64,000 nt of DNA. Origin: Microbulbifer rhizosphaerae. Lineage in GTDB: Bacteria > Pseudomonadota > Gammaproteobacteria > Pseudomonadales > Cellvibrionaceae. Within the stretch, counting starts at the first letter, position 1, and each line of letters starts with the position of its first letter. The stretch covers positions 1 through 64,000 of the forward strand of contig NZ_JACHWZ010000001.1 in the NCBI RefSeq assembly GCF_014191725.1. The letters are read 5' to 3'. The position numbers and the translations under genes were made by a program. Positions 54,801 through 61,008 of this stretch are shown here, piece by piece. Below the pieces are notes generated by a model, which worked only from the letters and a program-made list of their open reading frames with translations, did not search any database and was not told the DNA's origin.

Positions 54801-57800
54801 CGCACTGCCCCTGCCCGGAACAGGCCGGCCCCGGGAGAACGAGGAGCGCCCGCTGAGCCAAACCGAGGCGCAACTGGCGGATATCTGGCGCCAGCTGCTG
54901 CCGGTGGAGCAGCTGGGGCCGGACGACGACTTCTTCCTGCTCGGCGGCGACTCCATTCTCAGCCTGCGCCTGATCGCCCTGGCGGCCCGCGCCGGGCTGC
55001 GCCTGACCCCGCGCCAAGTGGCCGCCGACGGCCGTCTGCGGACCATGGCCGAGGAGGCGGAGCTGGCCGGCGATTCCCTTCTCCGCCAGTTGCGCGACCT
55101 CTTCCGCGAACTGCTGGGCCGCCCCGACCTGGGAGCGGACGACGACTTCTACCGCGCCGGCGGTGACTCCATCCTCAGCCTGCAACTGGTCGCCCGCGCC
55201 CGGGAACTGGATATGGCGCTGACTCCGCGTCTGCTGCTGGCGCACTCGACGCCGCGGGCGCTGGTTGGGGCGTTGCAGGCGGCAGAGGCGAATGAGGGCC
55301 CCGGCAGTGGGCCCGCCACTACCTCATCTATACCCAGCGTCGATCGCAACCAGCCCCAGCCACTGTCACCGGCCCAACGTCGCCTCTGGTTCCTGCAGCA
55401 ACTGGAGCCGGAGAGCGCCGCCTACAACGTCTGCCAACTGCTGGCGATCCGCGGTCGGCTGGACGTGACGGCGCTGCGCCGGGCCTTTGGGCAACTGGTG
55501 GAACGCCACGAATCCCTGCGCTGTCGCTTCTTCGAGGAAGGCGGCCAGGTGTGGCAGCGGGTGGTGGAGCAGGCTCAGTTCTCCTTCCGCGACCACTCCG
55601 CGGAGCAGGCGGACTGGCGCGAGGCCGCGGCCCGGGCCGCAGCCCGGCCCTTCGACCTGGAGCGGGGCCCGTTGCTGGCGGTGGACCTGTTCCAACCGAC
55701 CGAAGAAGACTACCGATTGCTGGTCAACGTGCACCATATCGCCGTGGACGGCTGGTCCATGGGATTGCTGGTGCGGGACTTCGCCGAGGCCTACCGCGCC
55801 GCCAGCAAGGGGCAGGAAGCCGAGTTTCCCGGGCGGGAACTGGAATTCCTCGACTTGGCGGTACGGCAGTACCGAGCCCTGGATGAGCGGGGAGCCGGGT
55901 CGCTGCTGGACTACTGGCGGGCGCGGCTCGACGGTGCCCGCTTCGATCTGTCCCTGCCCCTGGACAAGCCCCGGCCAGCACGCTGGGAGGCCGCGGGCCG
56001 TCGGCTGGAAAGAACCCTGCCCGCGGAGCGGGTGCGGGAGGTGGACGCCCTGGCGCGAAGCCTGGGAGTGTCCCCCTTCACCGTCTGCCTGGTGGCCTGC
56101 CAGCTGCTGCTGTGGCGCTACAGCGGTCAGGCGGATTTCACTGTCGGCGTGCCGGTGGCGGGGCGAGACGACCCCCGCAGCCAGGACCTGGTGGGGCCGT
56201 TTCTCAATACCCTGGTGCACCGCTGCCGGTTGTGCCCCGGCCAGCTCCTGGGCGATTACCTGCGGGAAGTGGGGCAACGGCACCGCGAGGACCTGGAACA
56301 TCAGGGACTGCCCTTCGAGCAGTTGGTGGAATCCCTGGAAGTGGAGCGGGATCTCTCCCGGCAGCCTCTGTTTCAGGTGGCCTTCAACTACCAGGTGGAC
56401 CACCGCGGCGAGCGGCGCATCCAACTGCCCGGGCTCACGGTGGAGCCGCTGGCGCCGGAGCGGGTCAGCGCCAAGTTCGACCTGGCCTTCAACCTCTTTG
56501 AACAGCGCGGGGAGCAGGGAGAAGGGAGCACCGAATTGCTGCTGGAATACCCCACCGCCCTGTTTCGGGAAGAGACGGTGGCGCGGATGGCGGAGGACTA
56601 TATCGAACTCCTCGGGCGCCTCGCCGCGGCCACCTCGTCGCCCCTGGCCGCCCTGGAACTGCCATCCGCGGCGGCCCGGCCCGCGGCGGGAGAGGCGGCG
56701 CCGCAGAGTGATATCGTGGACTTTGTGGCCCGCTTCGACGCCGCCGCCCGCCGCCACCCGCAGCGCACCGCGGTGATCAGCGGGGAGCGCCGGCTGAGCT
56801 ATGACGAACTGAGGGAGCGCGCCGATCAACTGGCCCACTGGCTGCTGGCCCGGGGCGTCGCCCCCGAAGCGCTGGTGGCTTTCTGCCTGCCGCGGGACGA
56901 GCGCCTGGCAATCTGCCTGCTGGGCATCCAGAAAGCCGGCGCCGCCTACCTGCCGATCGACCCGGCGCATCCGGCGGAGCGAAATGGATACATATTGGAG
57001 CAGGCAACTCCGGTGTTGCTTCTGTGTGCGGACGAGTTCTCCCCTCTCCCGCAAGCGGGAGAGGGGCCGGGGGAGAGGGCCCTTGTAGGAGCGGTCCGGC
57101 CGGGAGCGGCCGCTGGCCGCGATCCCCGTCTGGCTATTCCCACTGTCACCTGGTCCGAACTGGAGATCCAACTATCCCCTGTAGGAGCGGTGGGGCGGCC
57201 ATCCGCGGGGCGGCCATCCGCGGGGCGGCCATCCGCCCATGGCCGCGATCCGCGCCCCGCCGAACCCCACCAACTGGCCTACACCCTCTACACCTCCGGC
57301 TCCACCGGCCGCCCCAAAGGCGTCCAGATCTCCCGCGGCAATTTCGCCAACTTCCTGCTGGCGATGGAGCGGGCACTGCCGCTGGAGGGAGTGGAGCGCT
57401 TCCTGGCGCTCACCACCATCACCTTCGATATCGCCGGGCTGGAACTCTGCCTGCCCCTGGCCCGCGGCGGCACCGCGGTGATCGCGGACGACGACCAACG
57501 CCGCGACCCGGCGGCGCTGCTGACGCTGATCCGCGAGCGGGACGTGCAACTGGTGCAGGCCACGCCGGCCACCTGGAGCCTGCTGCTGGAAGAGAGCGCG
57601 GAAGCCCTTTCCGGCGTGGTCGCCCTCGCCGGCGGCGAGGCGCTGCCGGCGGAGATGGCCGCGCGCCTGGCCCGGGCCGCGCGGGCGGCGTTCAACGTCT
57701 ACGGCCCCACCGAGACCACCGTCTGGTCCAGTTGCTGCCCGGTGACGGAAGAACAGAAGACAGCGGTGCACCCGATTGGATACCCGCTGCTCAACAACCG

Positions 57801-60800
57801 CTGCCATGTGCTGGACGCCCAGCTCAATCCGGTGCCGCCGGGCGTGGCCGGGGAACTGTATATCGCCGGCCTCGGCTTGGCACGGGGTTACTCCGGTTGC
57901 CCAAGGCTGACCGCGGAACGCTTTCTGCCGGACCCCTTTACCGGCGACGGCGGCCGCCTCTACCGCACCGGCGACCGCGTCCGTTGGCTGCCGGACGGCG
58001 GGCTGGAATACTTGGGGCGCACCGACAGCCAGGTCAAGGTGCGCGGCTTTCGAGTGGAACTGGGGGAGATAGAGACCGCGCTGCAACGGCACCCGGCGGT
58101 ACGCCAGGCGGCGGTGGCCCTGCGGTCCGGCGAACTGGCCGCCTACTGGGTGAACCGCGACGGTTGCGAGGTCGACCCCGGGACCCTGCGCGCGCACCTG
58201 GCGACCCATCTGCCCGAGTATATGCTGCCCGCCCGTTACCGGACGCTGGAGGCCCTGCCGCTGAACAGCAACGGCAAGGTGGACCGGGCCGCGCTGCCGG
58301 AGGCGGGGGGTGAAACCGCCGGCACCGTCGCCGGCGGGCCGCTTACCGCGGACCAGCAACTGCTCGCGGAGATCTGGCGCGAGGTGCTGGGCGTGGCTGA
58401 ACTGGGCGCGGACGACAACTTCTTCCACCTGGGCGGCCATTCCCTCAGCGCCGCCCAGGTCCGCTCGCGCCTGCGCGCCCGTGGGCTGGAGCTGCCCCTG
58501 AAGACCTTTTTCGAGCGGCCGGTACTGGCCCGCCAGGCGGAGGCCCTCGCGACCGTCACCCGGAAAGAAATCACCCCAGTGCCGCGGGACGGGGATATGC
58601 CCCTGTCCGATGCCCAGCGCCGGCTGTGGTTTATGCAGCAACTGGACCCGGCGGACGCCAGCTTCAATATGGCCTTCGCGGTGGAACTGCGCGGGCCCGT
58701 CGACGGGCCCGCGCTGCGCAGCGCGCTGGAACAGGTCAGCGCCCGCCACGAAATTCTGCGTACCACTTACCAGCCCGCGGACGGCGAGCCGGTGCAGCGC
58801 ATACACGACGCCCTGCCGGTGGACTTCGCCGAAATCGAGCTGCCCGCCGGGGAGGGCGAGGCCGGGCTGGAGCGCCGGCTGGCGCAGGAGGCCTGCCGCC
58901 CCTTCGACCTGGATCGGGAGGCGCCGCTGCGGGTGCGGCTCTACCGGCGCGGGAAGCAGGATTTCGTATGCCAGTTCGTGCAGCACCATATCGCCTCGGA
59001 CGCCTGGTCCACCGCACTGCTGCTGGACGAGGTGATCGCCTGCTACGGCGGCGAGGCACTCCTGCCCTTGCCAGTGCAGTATGTCGACTACGCCGCCTGG
59101 CAGCAGTCGGAGGCGCGCCGGACGCAGTCCGGGGAGGGATTGTCCTTCTGGAGCCGGACCCTGGCCGGTATGCCGCCGCAACTGGCGCTGCCATTCGACT
59201 TCCCGCGGCCGGAGCGGGACGACGGCCGCGGCGACGGGGTGGACTTTCAACTATGTGGCGCCGAGTGGCGGGCCCTGCGGGACTTCGCCCGGGAGCGGCA
59301 GGTATCCCTGTTTATGCTGCTGCTGGCGGCCCTGGGCCTGGTGCTGCACCGGGAGACCCGCAGCCGCGACCTGGTAATCGGCACCGACGTGGCCAACCGG
59401 GAACCGGCGGAGACCGAGTCCCTGATCGGCTTCTTCGTCAACTTGATAGCGCTGCGGTTGAAGCCGCGGCCGGAGGCCTATTTTGCCGGTTACCTGGAGG
59501 AAGTGCGCCAGGTGTGCCTGGACGCCTTCGCCCACCAGCAGGTGTCCTTCGATCGGGTGGTGGAGGCCGTGGGGCTGCCGCGCCAGCGCAACACCCACCC
59601 GCTGCTGCAGGCGCTGCTGGTAATGCAGAACACCCCCCGCCAGCGGCGGGAATTGCCGGGTATCGAGGTGACCCCGCGACCCGGCGCCCAGCACCACTCC
59701 AAATTCGACATGGCGCTTTTCGCCAGCGAGACGGAGGAGGCGCTGCAGATGCGCTGGGTCTACCGGCCCAGCCTGTTCCGGCGCGAGACCATCGAGCGCC
59801 TGCGCGACCGCTTGTGCGGGTTGCTGAGCCAGGCCCTGGCCGCGCCGGATACTCCCCTGAGCGAATTCGATCTGCACCCCGGAGGTGAGGAGAGCATGAC
59901 TTCATCCGCGCAGAAGCAGCGCAAACTGTCAAAGCTGGGCAAACTCCGGCGCCGGCCCGCGGCCGCCGCGGCGTCAGCGGCGGCAACGGTGGAGAGCCGC
60001 CCGCTGCGGGAGGGACAGGCCTTCCCGCTGCTGGTAGAGAATCGCGATCCTGACCTGGACCCGGCCGTCTGGGCCGCCGCCAACCGGGAGCGGGTGGAGC
60101 AGTGGCTGGGGCACCATGGTGGCCTGCTGTTCCGCGGCTTCCATCTGCCCACGGCGGTGGACTTCGAGCGCTTTTGCCGCGCCCTCTACCCGGAGCTCTA
60201 CGGCCAGTACGGCGACCTGCCCAAGAAGGAAGTGGGGGAGAGGATCTACCGCTCCACCCCCTATCCCGCGGACCGCATGATCCTGTTCCACAACGAGAGC
60301 GCCCACCAACACCGCTGGCCGCGGCGTCAATGGTTCTATTGCGAACTTCCGGCAGCTGTGGGCGGGGCCACCCCGGTCGTCGACTGCCGCCAGCTGTACC
60401 GGGCGCTGCCCGGCTGGCTGCGGGACAAGCTGCAGCGCAAGCAACTGCTGTATATCCGCAATTTCGACGGGCGCATCGACGTGAGCTGGCAGCACTTTTT
60501 CAAAACCGACAGCCGGGAAGTGGTGGAGACCATCTGCCGGGAGGGCGGCATCCGCTTTCACTGGGGAGAAGGGGACAGCCTGCACACCCGCCAGCGGGGG
60601 CCGGCGGTGATCCGCCACCCGGTCACCGGCGAGCTGAGCTTCTTCAACCAGATCCAGCTCTACCACCCGGCCTTTCTCGACGACGACGTGCGCGCCCAAC
60701 TGCTCGCCGCCGGCGGCGAGGAACGGCTGCCACGGCACGTCTGCTACGGCGACGGCGAGCCTCTGGAGCCGGAGGCGATCGCGTTGATCAGCGATGCCTA

Positions 60801-61008
60801 CGAGCGCTTCGCGGTGCGCTTCGACTGGCGCCGGGGAGACGTGGTGATGCTGGACAATATGCTCGCCGCCCACGCCCGGGACCCCTTCGAGGGGGAGCGG
60901 CGCATCGCGGTGGCCATGGGCGACCTCTACCGCCGAGACGAGGTGGAGGCGCCGCCGCCGGACGGGGAAGAAGCGCGGGAGTGGGAAACCGAGGAGGTGC
61001 AATCGTGA
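51841..61008 (+). CDS. NRPS 3: C-A(Asp)-PCP-PCP-C-A(Gly)-PCP-C, with fused aspartyl beta-hydroxylase
   Basis: The 3055-residue product uses ATG 51841 (AGGA upstream) or ATG 51832. C1 (about 45-480) has IHHIAFDAWS. A1 reads D-L-T-K-V-G-H-V-G-K (Asp). Two adjacent PCPs follow, both with GGDSILSL (near 54950 and 55160). C2 has VHHIAVDGWSMG. A2 reads D-I-L-Q-L-G-V-V-W-K (Gly) and contains REP-like inserts. PCP3 is HLGGHSLSAAQ, and the final C-type domain (about 2250-2680) has QHHIASDAWS. Residues about 2686-3055 are a TauD-family oxygenase with the iron ligands H2817-N-E2819 (ILFHNESAHQ) and H3011 (MLDNMLAAHARDPF). Fused C-terminal hydroxylases of this kind form the IbetaH-Asp group in siderophore clusters. 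It should add Asp and Gly, then hydroxylate an Asp, probably that of NRPS 4. Confidence 0.93.
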   Translation: MDQPDAMNIARRLAALPAEKRREFRARLAAQGIDAWRLPIATQPAEEPARYPLSRAQRRFLAAEELSGRALYNLCSVLRFRGELDLAALERAAAQVIRRHEILRTRYIAGGDGEAQQEVLPEWAPALAVQPASMDGGDSAAWCRAEYRRQMAQRFDLEREPPLRIRLSQTGDGDHWLFFTIHHIAFDAWSAQQLNREVGECYRAELAGESPRLGELPVQYRDYALWQREWMNSDDYRSQCEHWRQVLRDAPEALNLPLDRPRPPVADRRFSGGSLSRPLDLALSERIRRAAKDAGATLYIYGQTAFAWLLARYTGDRDLCLGTSIANRERPELAPLIGPLLNTLVLRHDLGGDPEFSISLKRTREVTAAAFDHPDVPFEQLPALIGRAGGGDSEPLFRAMFVQLSLPESRSFQLPGAEVEIVEPEQQHARFDLTLRLVELPDGRLRLDLEYSDELFERSTAGQMLAHLQEAFEQVLDNPGLRLSQLRWTDAVSDLAAPALAEPPQLLDRRLEELARRQPDACALVSPDGRYSYRELAGAAAALARRMRSEGVGEGDRMALCLRRTPLQIAATLACWRLGAVAVFLDPAQPAGRLQQLLEDSDCALVVLATPDPQLRGPMLVLDRWPQGKPGGEDSRSRAEAPAYLLYTSGSTGQPKGVLVSHDGLAHYAAAISERLQLPAGARQGTLATVAADLGLTAVVGALYSGGTLVLPDPDWAFDPPALADYLAREPLDCLKIAPSHLKGLLAVAEPRRLLPRHTLVLGGEGLEAALVKQLRALAPQLRIVNHYGPSEATVGVCCQPVDPAAQRAGPYLPLGIPLPGCRLLVLDGDGNPVPRGAAGELVIQGPQLALGYWRQPEQTAAAFPPAADGSGRSYRTGDRVRVNPRGGLEFLGRLDDQIKIRGFRVEPGEAARWLGEQPEVAAAAVLAPELEHGRQLVAYLEVKKKGFDLEALQARMRDQLPDYLVPAHWIPLERLPLNPNGKLDRSALPLPGTGRPRENEERPLSQTEAQLADIWRQLLPVEQLGPDDDFFLLGGDSILSLRLIALAARAGLRLTPRQVAADGRLRTMAEEAELAGDSLLRQLRDLFRELLGRPDLGADDDFYRAGGDSILSLQLVARARELDMALTPRLLLAHSTPRALVGALQAAEANEGPGSGPATTSSIPSVDRNQPQPLSPAQRRLWFLQQLEPESAAYNVCQLLAIRGRLDVTALRRAFGQLVERHESLRCRFFEEGGQVWQRVVEQAQFSFRDHSAEQADWREAAARAAARPFDLERGPLLAVDLFQPTEEDYRLLVNVHHIAVDGWSMGLLVRDFAEAYRAASKGQEAEFPGRELEFLDLAVRQYRALDERGAGSLLDYWRARLDGARFDLSLPLDKPRPARWEAAGRRLERTLPAERVREVDALARSLGVSPFTVCLVACQLLLWRYSGQADFTVGVPVAGRDDPRSQDLVGPFLNTLVHRCRLCPGQLLGDYLREVGQRHREDLEHQGLPFEQLVESLEVERDLSRQPLFQVAFNYQVDHRGERRIQLPGLTVEPLAPERVSAKFDLAFNLFEQRGEQGEGSTELLLEYPTALFREETVARMAEDYIELLGRLAAATSSPLAALELPSAAARPAAGEAAPQSDIVDFVARFDAAARRHPQRTAVISGERRLSYDELRERADQLAHWLLARGVAPEALVAFCLPRDERLAICLLGIQKAGAAYLPIDPAHPAERNGYILEQATPVLLLCADEFSPLPQAGEGPGERALVGAVRPGAAAGRDPRLAIPTVTWSELEIQLSPVGAVGRPSAGRPSAGRPSAHGRDPRPAEPHQLAYTLYTSGSTGRPKGVQISRGNFANFLLAMERALPLEGVERFLALTTITFDIAGLELCLPLARGGTAVIADDDQRRDPAALLTLIRERDVQLVQATPATWSLLLEESAEALSGVVALAGGEALPAEMAARLARAARAAFNVYGPTETTVWSSCCPVTEEQKTAVHPIGYPLLNNRCHVLDAQLNPVPPGVAGELYIAGLGLARGYSGCPRLTAERFLPDPFTGDGGRLYRTGDRVRWLPDGGLEYLGRTDSQVKVRGFRVELGEIETALQRHPAVRQAAVALRSGELAAYWVNRDGCEVDPGTLRAHLATHLPEYMLPARYRTLEALPLNSNGKVDRAALPEAGGETAGTVAGGPLTADQQLLAEIWREVLGVAELGADDNFFHLGGHSLSAAQVRSRLRARGLELPLKTFFERPVLARQAEALATVTRKEITPVPRDGDMPLSDAQRRLWFMQQLDPADASFNMAFAVELRGPVDGPALRSALEQVSARHEILRTTYQPADGEPVQRIHDALPVDFAEIELPAGEGEAGLERRLAQEACRPFDLDREAPLRVRLYRRGKQDFVCQFVQHHIASDAWSTALLLDEVIACYGGEALLPLPVQYVDYAAWQQSEARRTQSGEGLSFWSRTLAGMPPQLALPFDFPRPERDDGRGDGVDFQLCGAEWRALRDFARERQVSLFMLLLAALGLVLHRETRSRDLVIGTDVANREPAETESLIGFFVNLIALRLKPRPEAYFAGYLEEVRQVCLDAFAHQQVSFDRVVEAVGLPRQRNTHPLLQALLVMQNTPRQRRELPGIEVTPRPGAQHHSKFDMALFASETEEALQMRWVYRPSLFRRETIERLRDRLCGLLSQALAAPDTPLSEFDLHPGGEESMTSSAQKQRKLSKLGKLRRRPAAAAASAAATVESRPLREGQAFPLLVENRDPDLDPAVWAAANRERVEQWLGHHGGLLFRGFHLPTAVDFERFCRALYPELYGQYGDLPKKEVGERIYRSTPYPADRMILFHNESAHQHRWPRRQWFYCELPAAVGGATPVVDCRQLYRALPGWLRDKLQRKQLLYIRNFDGRIDVSWQHFFKTDSREVVETICREGGIRFHWGEGDSLHTRQRGPAVIRHPVTGELSFFNQIQLYHPAFLDDDVRAQLLAAGGEERLPRHVCYGDGEPLEPEAIALISDAYERFAVRFDWRRGDVVMLDNMLAAHARDPFEGERRIAVAMGDLYRRDEVEAPPPDGEEAREWETEEVQS
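57039..57250 (+). repeat. REP-like repeats translated inside the Gly A domain of NRPS 3
   Basis: TCTCCCCTCTCCCGCAAGCG with GGAGAGGGGCCGGGGGAGAG (57039-57078), then TGTAGGAGCGGTCCGGCCGG with GAGCGGCCGCTGGCCGCGAT (57083-57122), then a GTAGGAGCGG unit (57181) running into three perfect tandem copies of GGGGCGGCCATCCGC (57192-57236) and CCATGGCCGCGATC. They encode SPLPQAGEGPGERA, VGAVRPGAAAGRDP and GRPSAGRPSAGRPSAHGRDP, in the same A2-A3 region as in NRPS 2 modules b and c. Confidence 0.8.
59881..59898 (+). promoter_or_regulatory. Internal ribosome-binding site before the fused hydroxylase domain
   Basis: GGAGGTGAGGAGAGCATG places strong Shine-Dalgarno sequences just ahead of an in-frame ATG at 59896, exactly at the junction between the last C-type domain and the TauD domain. 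It may be a relic of a once separate gene or a working internal start. Confidence 0.55.
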
